Origin: Ktedonospora formicarum
GTDB taxonomy: Bacteria > Chloroflexota > Ktedonobacteria > Ktedonobacterales > Ktedonobacteraceae
NCBI RefSeq assembly: GCF_016587355.1
Contig: NZ_BNJF01000001.1
Location: forward strand, 1,054,001 to 1,118,000
Reading direction: 5' to 3'
DNA length: 64,000 nucleotides
Shown here one piece after another: positions 54,420 to 63,500 of this stretch. The position numbers and the translations under genes are program-made. The stretch's first letter is position 1. Each line of letters begins with the position of its first letter. The notes under the pieces were generated by a model. It was not told where the DNA came from. It worked only from the letters and a program-made list of their open reading frames with translations, and made no database searches.

Positions 54420-54809
54420 AAAAGTGGTCCCCCAATAGTTGGTACAGACGCACTGCCACGACAATAATCAAATAGACATACCTATCATAGCACTTTCTTT
54501 CTACCATAACGAGCATACAAGACAGCATAATTAACAGTAGGATGTTATATTTCCTTAACTGCCCTACTACCAGCCAACTGACATATTAGATTTTTATTAC
54601 AACATAGATGAGCCATACAAGCTGAATTACATCAATTTCAGCAAAACATTCCAACGAAATCTTCACCACTCCAACCAAATCTTTACCAGATGGCAACCAC
54701 ATATCCACTTGGCATGCACGCAATTACATTGAAAAGAATCTATACTTACATTGGTGCCAATCATGCTCTTCGCCCACGTTACCCTTCAATCGCAACATGG
54801 AGAACCTAC
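54420..54809. other. AT-rich divergent intergenic region
   Basis: Very AT-rich from 54430 to 54700 with no hairpin, repeat copy or consensus promoter. It separates the NfeD and S53 protease genes. Confidence 0.4.
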
Positions 54810-56207
54810 ATGCAGAGAAGCACCCTTTCTCAGCGTATGCCCAACGTGTTGATTCTCTCTACAGTCATGCTGAGCCTCCTGACAGGACTGTTTCTATTCA
54901 GTGGCAGCCAGTCAGCTAGCGCAGCAGGTCATGTCTCCCCAAACAACACAGTTAGCATACACCCCCAATATCTCTACCAGGGCAAGCCGCAAGCTGGCGT
55001 TACATTTAGTTGCCAATCCAATACGGCTGCTGTTCGCTGCTATGGACCTGAGCAAATTCGTAAAGCGTACGATATTCAGCCACTTCTCGATAAAGGTATC
55101 ACAGGTAAAGGACGCAAAATTGTCATTATCGACGCCTTTGACGCCCCAACCATCCGTGAGGACCTGGCAACCTTTGATGCGCTTTTCGGGCTCAATGATC
55201 CAGTATTGAATATCTATTATCCAGATGGAAAGACTCCTTTCGATTACAACGACGAAAATCAGGTAGGTTGGTCCGGTGAAATTACGCTCGACGTGCAATG
55301 GGCACATGCGGTCGCCCCGGATGCAACCATCCAACTCGTCCTTGCCAAGAGCAACAATGACGCTGACATTCTCAGCGCGACCAAATTCGCTGTCCGACAG
55401 AATCTGGGCGATGTCATTTCGCAGAGTTTTGGCGAAGGCGAGAAGTGCGTTGATCCCAAGCTGCTGAAAGAGGAGCATCAACTCTTCTTTGAGGCATCGC
55501 TGAAAGGTATTACCCTCTTTGCCTCTGCTGGTGACCAGGGTTCATCGCAGCCCACTTGCGATGGAAGCAACAATTTCTTCCTAAGCGCCTCTTCGCCCGC
55601 GACTGATCCTTTTGTCACATCAGTTGGTGGCACCCAACTCGATGCCGATGCAACAACTGGGGCCTACAAAGGCGAGGTCGTCTGGAACGAGCCCGATTTT
55701 GGTGTTGCTGGCGGTGGTGGATATAGCACCATCTATCGCACACCTCTCTACCAGCTTGGAACCAAAGGCATTGGTAAGTATCGTGGTGGTCCTGATGTTT
55801 CCTACAATGGTGCCATCAATGGCGGCGTGTTAGCGGTTTGGAACGCAGATGGCACGGGACAGGGCGTGTACATCTTCGGTGGCACCAGCGCTGGTTCGCC
55901 CCAATGGGCCGGTATTACCGCGCTTGGCGCGCAACTGGCGAATAAACGTCTTGGCTTCCTCAACCCAGGTTTCTATATCCTTGGACACAGCCCCCTGGCG
56001 AAGCAGGTTTTCCACGATGTTACCACCGGGGATAATGGCTACTCCTATGTAGATGACAATGGCAAGACAGTAACCATCCCAGGATACAAGGCTACTAAGG
56101 GATGGGACGCAGCGACGGGCTGGGGTACCCCTGATGTCTCCAAGCTCCTTCCTGCCCTGACCAAACTGACTGTGACTTCTTCAAAAGATCTCACAAAGTT
56201 TAAGTAA
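54810..56207 (+). CDS. Secreted S53 serine-carboxyl peptidase (kumamolisin/sedolisin), apparently without pro-domain
   Basis: The 465-residue protein starts at ATG 54810 (GGAG 8 nt upstream) and has a signal peptide ending near QSASAAG. Catalytic residues are visible: Glu and Asp in GEITLD, the oxyanion Asp in SAGDQGSS, and the Ser in GGTSAGSPQW. The Ca2+ site lies at FHDVTTGDNG and WDAATGWGTPD. The ~180-residue pro-domain found in most S53 enzymes is missing, since the mature-type sequence begins within 60 residues of the signal. It is probably an acid-active extracellular protease. Confidence 0.88.
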   Translation: MQRSTLSQRMPNVLILSTVMLSLLTGLFLFSGSQSASAAGHVSPNNTVSIHPQYLYQGKPQAGVTFSCQSNTAAVRCYGPEQIRKAYDIQPLLDKGITGKGRKIVIIDAFDAPTIREDLATFDALFGLNDPVLNIYYPDGKTPFDYNDENQVGWSGEITLDVQWAHAVAPDATIQLVLAKSNNDADILSATKFAVRQNLGDVISQSFGEGEKCVDPKLLKEEHQLFFEASLKGITLFASAGDQGSSQPTCDGSNNFFLSASSPATDPFVTSVGGTQLDADATTGAYKGEVVWNEPDFGVAGGGGYSTIYRTPLYQLGTKGIGKYRGGPDVSYNGAINGGVLAVWNADGTGQGVYIFGGTSAGSPQWAGITALGAQLANKRLGFLNPGFYILGHSPLAKQVFHDVTTGDNGYSYVDDNGKTVTIPGYKATKGWDAATGWGTPDVSKLLPALTKLTVTSSKDLTKFK

Positions 56208-56236
56208 AAAATCATTCGTTCTATGGGCGAACGAGC

Positions 56237-56290
56237 AAATAAGAAACAGCCGGTCGAAGACATGCTTCTCCAACCGGCTGTTTCTTATTT
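56237..56290. terminator. 18-bp perfect hairpin between convergent genes
   Basis: Arms 56237-56254 and 56273-56290 are exact complements around an 18-nt loop, ending in TTTCTTATTT. It follows the S53 protease gene. Confidence 0.8.
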
Positions 56291-56382
56291 ATAAAGACGA
56301 TGAGGGAACAGCCACAAGCTAAAGCCTGTCTTTGCTCCACTATTCCCATTCTATAAGGCATTGATATCGTTATGAATAAAGG

Positions 56383-57057
56383 CTAGAAGTGCTCACGCAG
56401 TTCCGCAAATCGCGTCAGCGTTAGGAGACGGCCCGGTCCCTGGTGGTTGACCTCCTGCTGCTCAAGCGTCCAGGTGTGGGGATGAGGAATATATGCGGCA
56501 TTCAGCCCGGCAGCCAGAGCGGGATTGATATCTGATTTGGGGGAATTGCCGATCATCCAGGTCTCAACGGGATTACACTGAAGTTCCCGCACAAGTAGTT
56601 CGTAGGCGTTCACATCTTTCTCTGCTACGATAACAGTACGACGGAAGTGTGGCTCCAGGCCCGAGCGCTCGATTTTGAGTTGCTGTTCCTCTCGCGCCCC
56701 CTTGGTAAGCAAGATCAATGTATGGCGGGCAGCGAGGTAATTCAGTGTCTCTTCCACTCCAGGCAGAATCTCCAATGGGTGATGTATGATCTCTTCTCCC
56801 AATTGAATCACATAGCGTACATCCTCATCACGTATTTCACGCTCTACCAGGCGACGATAGGTCTCAGCAAGGCTGAGAGCAAAGCTCTTTGAGCCATATC
56901 CCTGGACACGCTCAACACTATTCAGCACCGCACGCACTTCATGAAACTGCATTGTACTATGTGCGAGAAACTCTATGAATTGATGAACAGCTTGCTCAAA
57001 ATAAATATTGTTCTCCCACAGCGTATCATCGGCGTCTATAAATAACCACTGCTGCAT
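56383..57057 (-). CDS. HAD-superfamily hydrolase (phosphatase, YjjG-like)
   Basis: The 224-residue protein has motif I FIDADDTLWENN with the nucleophilic Asp, motif II ILLTKGAR, and motif III region IVAEKDVNAYELLV with MIGNSPKSDINPALAAGL. It resembles nucleotide or small-molecule phosphatases of the HAD family. The start lies near other minus-strand genes, but no operon is apparent. Confidence 0.85.
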   Translation of the reverse strand: MQQWLFIDADDTLWENNIYFEQAVHQFIEFLAHSTMQFHEVRAVLNSVERVQGYGSKSFALSLAETYRRLVEREIRDEDVRYVIQLGEEIIHHPLEILPGVEETLNYLAARHTLILLTKGAREEQQLKIERSGLEPHFRRTVIVAEKDVNAYELLVRELQCNPVETWMIGNSPKSDINPALAAGLNAAYIPHPHTWTLEQQEVNHQGPGRLLTLTRFAELREHF

Positions 57058-57281
57058 ATCTCACATTCCTTCCACTTGAAGAGCTTTATTATTATCAAAC
57101 TCAAGTGTATAGGCCAGGAAACAAAAATGCAAATGCATTAATATTTTAGGGGAATGATATCTATCCAGGTTATTTAATGAGGACTTCTCAACGCGAAAAT
57201 GCCGAGTGCTCTTTCTGCTACAATACCAAAGGACAGGCGCTTTGCCTGCCCATCAGTACTCATAAAGATGGAGTTACCTAC

Positions 57282-58124
57282 GTGTCAAATAATATTTCTG
57301 CCTGTACTCAGGAGATCAGCAACACGACACACCTACCAGCTGGCAGCATCGCCCTATGGTGGCTAGGACAGGCCAGTTTCGCCATACGTAGTTCCTCTTT
57401 AACGATCTTGATCGATCCCTTTCTTTCGGAGGTTGAAGGGCGTTTAATCAAGCCACCCTTTACGGCAGAGACAGCACCAGAGGTCGATTTTGTGTTATGC
57501 ACCCATGAGCACCTGGACCACATGGATCTACCTACTTTGGGCAAGCTAGCACAGCACCAGCAGCAAACACACTTTATTGTTCCACGCCCACTCGTTAAAC
57601 TACTTACAGATGCCGGTATCGAGGAGGCACGGATTCAGGGTGTGCAGCCAGATGAAGAGCACGCCCTTGGAACCGCTCAACTCTTCCCAGTACCAGCCAT
57701 GCATGCCATTCAGTGTCCACCCAGAGTTTATGACTTCGGCTTTGCTGAGAGTGGTGGCTTATATCGCTATCTTGGCTATATGATCGAAATGGATGGGGTG
57801 CGCCTCTATCATCCCGGCGATACGCTGGTATACAATGGCCTGGCAGAACAGCTTCGCGGAATGCAGATCGACCTGGCCCTGCTGCCTATCAATGGGCGCA
57901 ATTACTACCGCGAACAGCAACATCTGGTCGGCAACATGGATGAACGCGAGGCGGCTGATCTCGCAGCGGAGGCTGGTATCAACGCTGTAATACCAACCCA
58001 CTACGAGATGTTTTCCGCCAACACCGGACGCGTTGGTTTCTTTGTAGATTACCTGCGAGCCCGGCACCCAACCATCATGTGCCACATCCTCTCCCATGGC
58101 AGACGTTTTGTCTATACGAGATAG
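57282..58124 (+). CDS. Metallo-beta-lactamase-fold hydrolase (UlaG-like)
   Basis: The ~280-residue MBL-fold protein carries the THEHLDHMD metal site and later HPGDTLVYNGL and IPTHYEMFSANTG, which fit UlaG-like lactonases. GTG 57282 is suggested because GGAG lies 8 nt before it, and a longer frame from ATG 57177 adds 35 residues. It probably hydrolyses a lactone or phosphoester with bound metal. The natural substrate is not known. Confidence 0.8.
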   Translation: MSNNISACTQEISNTTHLPAGSIALWWLGQASFAIRSSSLTILIDPFLSEVEGRLIKPPFTAETAPEVDFVLCTHEHLDHMDLPTLGKLAQHQQQTHFIVPRPLVKLLTDAGIEEARIQGVQPDEEHALGTAQLFPVPAMHAIQCPPRVYDFGFAESGGLYRYLGYMIEMDGVRLYHPGDTLVYNGLAEQLRGMQIDLALLPINGRNYYREQQHLVGNMDEREAADLAAEAGINAVIPTHYEMFSANTGRVGFFVDYLRARHPTIMCHILSHGRRFVYTR

Positions 58125-58133
58125 CAGTCTTAT

Positions 58134-59807
58134 TTATGGGATCGGAATGATGGGCAAAATGAGAGCTGACAGATGCTCGGTATCATGATAGATGCGCTGA
58201 TGAGCGGTGACCATCTCGGTCGTCAGACCGAGGGGCGCACCCGTGTTGAGATTTCGGTCGTACTTCGGGAAGGCACTTGAGGAGATTTCCAGGCAAATGC
58301 AGTGACCCTTTTTGAAGAGTTGCGAGGTATTCCAACAGTCAATTGTGTAGTGATAGACCCGCTCAGGCTCAATAAGTGATGGCTGGTCTACCCCATCGCG
58401 GAAACGCGCACGCACGATGCTATCACACAACCGCTGACGGAAGCCGTTGGGCCAGACATCGATCAATTTAGCAGTAAAGTCGGTGTCTGGAGCCGACGAG
58501 GCGGCATATAATTCCACACGCACAGGACCCGTTACCTCAACATCGCTAGTGAGTGGCGCGGTCGCGTAGACCAATACATCATCACGACGCTCTACTGCTG
58601 AATAATCATCGGGGCCACCAATCTGCGCAGAGGTTGAATCAGAGACAAACGGAACAGGATTGGCTGGATCATAGTCGTAGTGATCACAGGGCTCAGTAAT
58701 AGAAGCCTGAAGGGAGAGAGAACCATCACCGAAGCGGCTATTAGCGCGTCCCCCACTATGTAGATAATAGGGAGTCCACTGTGTACGCGCGAGGGGCCAT
58801 TCTTGCTCGCTGCGCCAGGTATTGGCACCCATCACAAAGATACGCACGGGGGCCTCACGCTCGAGAGGCAGGTCCCGAACCCAGCGATCAAACCAGCGCA
58901 CCTGCTCACCGCGCAAATCAATGATGGCTTGCGAGCCAAAATCGACCTCGCCCAGTTTAGAATCGCGATTAGAGGCATGGCCCCAGGGGCCCATCAAGAG
59001 GCGCTGGTTCGTGCGTGCTTCAGGGCTTGCGCCCCGTGTCGTCATACCAATGAAATTCAGGGGAGTCCCAATCTGCTCATCATCATACCAGCCCGAAATA
59101 TGGAGAACAGGCACATCTACCTGCTCAAAGCGGCGCTGATAACAGAGAGGAAGCCAGTACTCATCAACCTGCGCATGTTTTACTGATTCACGCCAGTATG
59201 GAATCTGGTGCCCAACCTGCTCATCCATCGTCAATAATGGTAGGTGAGTATAGAGCGACTCCCAATTTACCATCTCCATTGGCTGATTGATACGACCACT
59301 CACATAGTGCAGCCAACAGATATTCATTGGGCTAGGAGTTCCCGTGGGAGTCTCCACCAGGGGTTCAGAGGGTGGAACCAATACCACCATAGCCTTCAAA
59401 TGTGGAGGTTGCTCTAACGCGGTCAACCACTGGATACATCCCTCGTATGAAGCACCAATTGTACCTACAGCGCCATCACACCAGGGTTGAGAGGCACACC
59501 ACTCAATGATGTCATAGCCATCACGCCCCTCGCTAAAATAGGGTGTAAACACACCATCGGAATCGCCACGCCCTCGAACATCTACTGCCATAAAGCAATA
59601 GCCACGCGCTACAAAATAAGAGGCCATCTCATATGATGAACGACTGGTCTTCATGTAGGGGGTTCGCAATAAAATAAGTGGTCGAGGTTGTGGCCACTCC
59701 AAATCACTCGCCGGAAAATAGAGATCCGCCGAGAGCGTCACGCCATCCCTCATAGGCACATGCATATTGAACTTGATCCGCATTTCGTTAGGATTGACTA
59801 CAATCAT
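58134..59807 (-). CDS. CocE/NonD-family hydrolase (X-Pro dipeptidyl-peptidase-like)
   Basis: The 557-residue protein has an N-terminal alpha/beta-hydrolase domain with the nucleophile in GTIGASYEG, the VRGRGDSDG segment, an alpha-helical cap, and a C-terminal jelly-roll domain (DVEVTGPVRVELYAASSAPDTDF). This is the CocE/PepX architecture for acyl esters or Xaa-Pro peptides. It has no signal peptide and would be cytosolic. It converges on the MBL-fold gene with a 9-nt gap. Confidence 0.9.
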   Translation of the reverse strand: MIVVNPNEMRIKFNMHVPMRDGVTLSADLYFPASDLEWPQPRPLILLRTPYMKTSRSSYEMASYFVARGYCFMAVDVRGRGDSDGVFTPYFSEGRDGYDIIEWCASQPWCDGAVGTIGASYEGCIQWLTALEQPPHLKAMVVLVPPSEPLVETPTGTPSPMNICWLHYVSGRINQPMEMVNWESLYTHLPLLTMDEQVGHQIPYWRESVKHAQVDEYWLPLCYQRRFEQVDVPVLHISGWYDDEQIGTPLNFIGMTTRGASPEARTNQRLLMGPWGHASNRDSKLGEVDFGSQAIIDLRGEQVRWFDRWVRDLPLEREAPVRIFVMGANTWRSEQEWPLARTQWTPYYLHSGGRANSRFGDGSLSLQASITEPCDHYDYDPANPVPFVSDSTSAQIGGPDDYSAVERRDDVLVYATAPLTSDVEVTGPVRVELYAASSAPDTDFTAKLIDVWPNGFRQRLCDSIVRARFRDGVDQPSLIEPERVYHYTIDCWNTSQLFKKGHCICLEISSSAFPKYDRNLNTGAPLGLTTEMVTAHQRIYHDTEHLSALILPIIPIP

Positions 59808-60104
59808 AAAACTCTTCCCTCATACACTATAACCTCTTCAGTTCAGAGACATCCCAATGTTCGCGCTCACGTGAGCGCATAGAGCACGAAAAAGTGATCA
59901 GGCTTTCATAAATACGCGCTCATCCATGAATAAATTATCACTATTTAATGGAGATATGCAAATACGCAAGAAACGATTTCACTCCGATTCTTATAATTAA
60001 AAGTGTAAGAGGGAAAGCAACTGCAAAGTGACCAGCAGGCGGCTTGTACGGCATAGGTCGATGTACGTACGAGTAGGGGCTGCCTGTATAGATTGGAGTA
60101 TATT
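59808..60104. other. Divergent intergenic region with an operator-like palindrome
   Basis: The 16-bp palindrome GCGCTCACGTGAGCGC (59863-59878) lies 56 nt before the CocE gene start. The rest is AT-rich without other structures. Confidence 0.45.
59863..59878. promoter_or_regulatory. 16-bp perfect palindrome upstream of the CocE-type gene
   Basis: GCGCTCACGTGAGCGC is fully self-complementary and stands out in AT-rich surroundings. It could be a repressor site for the divergent gene pair. The regulator is unknown. Confidence 0.35.
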
Positions 60105-61160
60105 ATGTCTCGCCGGTTTCATCCCCAGTCATCAGCGTCAGAAAACGTAGATATCATCATGCGTTCGCTGCCCTGGAAAACTATTATTACTATCCTGATA
60201 GCCATTATGATCTTTTTGCCGTTTTTTGCCTGCGCTCTATTTTTGACAAATCGAGGACTTTTGGATGTCTCACATTTCTTCTATGTTCTCAGCGGCTCCC
60301 AGAATCAATCCCCACCACCTCACACTACATTTCCCTATCCCACAGTAGAGCCGCAAATGGGAGTCATCCCCTATATTGTGCAGGATGGCGACTCTTGCAA
60401 CGCAATTCTTAACACACAGATGCAAATGGGAGCTTCTACAAAAATCTTTAATGATGATCAGAAAAATACAATTCAAGCACTCAATAAAACATTGGGACAA
60501 AATTGCGGTGAATTGAGTATAGGTTCTCGCGTTCAACTGCAACCACAATACCCACTTGTCGCCTTCGGTGGCATTGTACGCAAAATAGGAGCGCCGCCGG
60601 CTGCCGAACCAACTCCTACTCCCGCGATAAATCTTTCTCGCACCATCCAACAACAAGCGGCGGCAGACCGGTATATCGATTGCACAGGTGGATGTAACCT
60701 GACTGTCCAAATAACGGAGAAGAACAGCGTCACGCTCTTTGTTGGCACACAGATGCATGTCCAGGTTGGCTCATGGGTCTGGGCAATGGCTATGATGCAA
60801 CCCCAAACGATCAAAGGCTTCGCGAACTATCCATACACCAGCCCCAAAGCAAGTATCAATAACATGGTGCTAAAAGCCTGTGATTTCGCCCTAGAGGATG
60901 AACTTGACGATAGCATCACGCCCTGCCGCAAAATCATGCCTAATAGCATCGACGATGATGGCGGTGCCTGGCTGTATGGCATCACGGGACCACATGCCCT
61001 GGGGCACTGGAAACTGGGGAACAGTCTCCCTCCGAACACCCAAACGCTCATGTGGCTATCCAGCAAAGGAGGGGACTTACAGTATGAGGACTCCAATCCA
61101 CTCTACCGCTATAATGCCAAACACCATATCTATGTAACAACCAAAAAAGAAAAGGCATAA
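60105..61160 (+). CDS. Single-pass membrane protein with LysM-like region and extracytoplasmic domain, unknown
   Basis: The ~351-residue protein has an N-terminal cytoplasmic part, one membrane helix at ~30-50 (ITILIAIMIFLPFFACALF), a Pro-rich linker and a LysM-like stretch (IPYIVQDGDSCNAIL, then LSIGSRVQLQP). A second extracytoplasmic domain follows from ~185 with paired Cys (DCTGGCNLTVQI). GGAG is 7 nt before ATG 60105. A cell-wall role is possible if the LysM call is right. No close family was recognised. Confidence 0.5.
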   Translation: MSRRFHPQSSASENVDIIMRSLPWKTIITILIAIMIFLPFFACALFLTNRGLLDVSHFFYVLSGSQNQSPPPHTTFPYPTVEPQMGVIPYIVQDGDSCNAILNTQMQMGASTKIFNDDQKNTIQALNKTLGQNCGELSIGSRVQLQPQYPLVAFGGIVRKIGAPPAAEPTPTPAINLSRTIQQQAAADRYIDCTGGCNLTVQITEKNSVTLFVGTQMHVQVGSWVWAMAMMQPQTIKGFANYPYTSPKASINNMVLKACDFALEDELDDSITPCRKIMPNSIDDDGGAWLYGITGPHALGHWKLGNSLPPNTQTLMWLSSKGGDLQYEDSNPLYRYNAKHHIYVTTKKEKA

Positions 61161-61196
61161 CCACTTCAAGGTCCGAAATTTAATCCACACCCCAAA

Positions 61197-61256
61197 GCGA
61201 GGCATAAACATACAGGCACAACAGGATTCAGTAAAGCCTGTACGCTTATGCCTCGC
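61197..61256. terminator. Compound hairpin overlapping the CGNR gene stop
   Basis: GCGAGGCATAA and TACAGGC on the left pair with GCCTGTA and TTATGCCTCGC on the right, with small internal bulges. The CGNR stop codon lies inside the right arm. It serves both convergent genes. Confidence 0.65.
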
Positions 61257-61833
61257 CAACCTTCTGGGCGTGTCGAGCTCGGTAGCGGCGAACCGTCATA
61301 ACATTACCGCAGGCGTAACCAGCACACCAGCGACGGCTACGATTCTTGCTTGAATCATAGAAAATCCAGCCGCAATCGCCGTTCGCGCAGGTCTTGATTC
61401 TCAGAGGATCATGACGCGTTACCAGTTCAATAAATGAGGTTGCAATCTCGCTTTGAACCCAAAGCCAATCCTTTTTCAGCGGTTCAAGCCCAAGCTGCCA
61501 GCGTCCAGATTCATCCTTTATGAGATCGCGTTGCACCGCTGAGGACTGCAAAAAGGGGCGAAGTTGAACAATATCCTCGTCAGCAAGTTGCTCCCCACGC
61601 GCCATACGCAAGGCAATATCCCAGAGCAGAGTACGCAATGAGATCAACGAGCGCAATGTAGCTTCATCCAGGGCTTCGGCATCAACGTCCAGATGCCAGT
61701 TAGCAAGGAATTGCTTACGCCAGTCAACTCGCAAAAAGTAATCTTCAGATCGACCACTACCACGATAATCATGCCAATCGCTATTCAGGAAATCCAAGAC
61801 GAGAGTTTCCATCGCGGACATATTCCTTACCAT
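61246..61833 (-). CDS. CGNR zinc-finger (ABATE domain) protein
   Basis: The 195-residue protein has an N-terminal ABATE-like domain and a C-terminal Cys cluster: KTCANGDCGWIFYD and RRWCAGYACGNVMTVRRYRAR, ending in the CGNR signature. This is a predicted stress-response or DNA-binding regulator of a family common in actinobacteria and Chloroflexota. It overlaps the hairpin at its 3' end. Target genes are unknown. Confidence 0.88.
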   Translation of the reverse strand: MVRNMSAMETLVLDFLNSDWHDYRGSGRSEDYFLRVDWRKQFLANWHLDVDAEALDEATLRSLISLRTLLWDIALRMARGEQLADEDIVQLRPFLQSSAVQRDLIKDESGRWQLGLEPLKKDWLWVQSEIATSFIELVTRHDPLRIKTCANGDCGWIFYDSSKNRSRRWCAGYACGNVMTVRRYRARHAQKVGEA

Positions 61834-62095
61834 TCAAAATGTCAGGGGTATTAGAGTACTAAGCAGAGCGATTGAGCAAACGAAGACCGGCGCTAGCTAA
61901 AGCAAAGTACCTATATATGAAGCCCAAGACGTTTGTATATGACAGTGGAAAGCGCACGAAGCGCTGCGTTCGCCTCCCATTTTTCCTCTATTGTAGCATT
62001 CCAGAAGGCTAAGATGGTAGATACATGGGCAGCCAAGGGATGAACGCGCGAGAACAAGGCCACCCATATATCACATTTATTTATAAAGACCTAGG
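61834..62095. other. Intergenic stretch without recognised features
   Basis: This 262-nt region lies between two minus-strand genes. No hairpin or repeat copy was seen. Confidence 0.4.
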
Positions 62096-62809
62096 CTAAT
62101 TCGCGAAATCCTCAGTCAGCCAGAGATGGTTATTTGCGTCTATCGATATACTAATGCCGATCCGATGAAAATTTCGACTCAAGAGGTTCTGGCGATGCCC
62201 ATCATTTGGAGGCGTCTCATTCATCATGCTTCGGTGCAGACCAGATGCCATGTTCCATTGCGCGCTATATGAGGGAACAGGCCCACCTGTTCCAATATTC
62301 TCACCACAATAATTCCAACTGACGCCCGCGTTGGTCTCACGATCTCCTAATCCCGCCTCACCAGAACATTGATGAGAGAGGCCACACCCCCCCATCATGA
62401 CCTGATTATGACGCAAGGCACTCACCGCAAGCTTGGGTTCCCAGGAGAGCGCAGGCAAGCCATTCGCGGCCCGATCCTGATTAATTAAGGCAAAAAGCTG
62501 TTGCGCCAGTTGTGTACTTGGGCTCGATGTAGGCGTTGAAGTACTTCCACCACCATTCCCCCCTTCCTGAGTGGGTACAGACGTTGGCGCACTCGGTGGA
62601 CTCGGCTTAGGAGTAGGGGTTGGTTTTCTTGGCTTCGGGCTTGGAGTCACCCGTGGTCGTTCGGCGACCTCAGTTCCTGGGGGCTTACGCGCCGGAGCAG
62701 CGGTAGCAGTAGACTGTCCATGGCCCTCCCCTGGTTGAGGAGCAGACGAACCACAGGCAGCCAACGAGAATAGCAAGAGAGCAAATAAAATAGACAGGAG
62801 CTTTCTCAA
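62096..62809 (-). CDS. CAP-domain (SCP/YkwD-like) lipoprotein
   Basis: The 237-residue protein starts with a lipoprotein signal (LLLFSLAAC), then an ~80-residue Pro/Thr/Ser-rich linker, and a CAP domain from ~100 (ALINQDRAANGLPALSWEPKLAVSALRHN, then GENIG and GHRQNLLSRNFHRIGI). CAP proteins bind lipids or act in the cell envelope, and this is surface-anchored. It is transcribed toward the CGNR gene. Confidence 0.88.
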   Translation of the reverse strand: MRKLLSILFALLLFSLAACGSSAPQPGEGHGQSTATAAPARKPPGTEVAERPRVTPSPKPRKPTPTPKPSPPSAPTSVPTQEGGNGGGSTSTPTSSPSTQLAQQLFALINQDRAANGLPALSWEPKLAVSALRHNQVMMGGCGLSHQCSGEAGLGDRETNAGVSWNYCGENIGTGGPVPSYSAQWNMASGLHRSMMNETPPNDGHRQNLLSRNFHRIGISISIDANNHLWLTEDFAN

Positions 62810-63072
62810 CTCGAAACGCCTCCATTCTGTGATTTTCGCGAAATACTATGCTTTCTACCATAACATAGAGTTTCATCTATCAAGAAGCAGATGAGCAGCC
62901 AATGGTACTTCTTACCCCGTTCCCTCCGCCAATCTCAACCTGCCAAAACAACTATAGAAAATATTCTTGACGTAAATACCGATACAAATTAATGTGCTAT
63001 ATGAATACTCTTTGAGCTAAAACAACATACTGTAACAGCTCCTGAGAAGCTCGTTGAGAATTGAGCAGTTTC

Positions 63073-63101
63073 TTGACATTCTTACAGAGCGCCACTATAA
63101 T
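63073..63101 (+). promoter_or_regulatory. Consensus sigma-A promoter for the C-terminal lipoprotein gene
   Basis: TTGACA (63073-63078), a 17-bp spacer and TATAAT (63096-63101) match consensus exactly. It lies about 400 nt before the gene at 63501, so a long leader is implied. Confidence 0.75.
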
Positions 63102-63106
63102 TGACT

Positions 63107-63120
63107 TAGTTGATCAACTA
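63107..63120. promoter_or_regulatory. Palindromic operator at the predicted transcription start
   Basis: TAGTTGATCAACTA is an exact 14-bp palindrome beginning 5 nt after the -10 box. A site here would block initiation when bound. The TTGA/TCAA half-sites recall MarR-type operators, but the regulator is unknown. Confidence 0.5.
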
Positions 63121-63403
63121 TACAACAAACGAAGTGATTACCCTAAAATGAAGCATTGGCAGTTCGCAGTAAGCCACTATCACCAGAGGCACTCAAGGCT
63201 AGCCGATGTGTACTATTCCCTCGTTCTACTTCTTACACAGGACCTTTCTGAAAAGAATATGAGAGGTTCATGAAAACCAATACCACTGCCATACCATATA
63301 TAAGGGAATAGAAATAGAAAACCTTCGTGTTATATACTTAAACACCGCTTGCTCACTTCACTATTTTTAAGGGTTTCTACGATAGAGACCTACTTTTGGG
63401 GCA

Positions 63404-63476
63404 TCCTCATACGAGAATACGATAGCGGACTGGCGCGATATACACTATTACGCTCAAGGTTTTCGTATCGGAGAGC
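63404..63476 (-). repeat. Palindromic repeat element, degenerate copy E
   Basis: Read on the minus strand it contains CGAAAACCTTGAGC and AATAGTG, matching copy B at that end. The other arm (CTCATACGAGAATAC) is diverged. It ends 24 nt before the ATG at 63501. Confidence 0.45.
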
Positions 63477-63500
63477 AAACTTTAGAAAGCGAGATTACTT

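Larger units (their letters stand above)
62810..63500. other. Long intergenic region with a consensus promoter, operator and repeat copy E
   Basis: The region holds a consensus promoter at 63073-63101, a 14-bp palindrome at 63107-63120, and repeat copy E near the oligopeptide-binding gene. A short frame starting at 63148 lacks a ribosome site and is not called. The rest is AT-rich. Confidence 0.5.

Noticed and set aside
63061..63273. Small protein gene in the leader of the last lipoprotein gene
   Set aside because: The frame begins upstream of the consensus promoter, and no internal start has a ribosome site.
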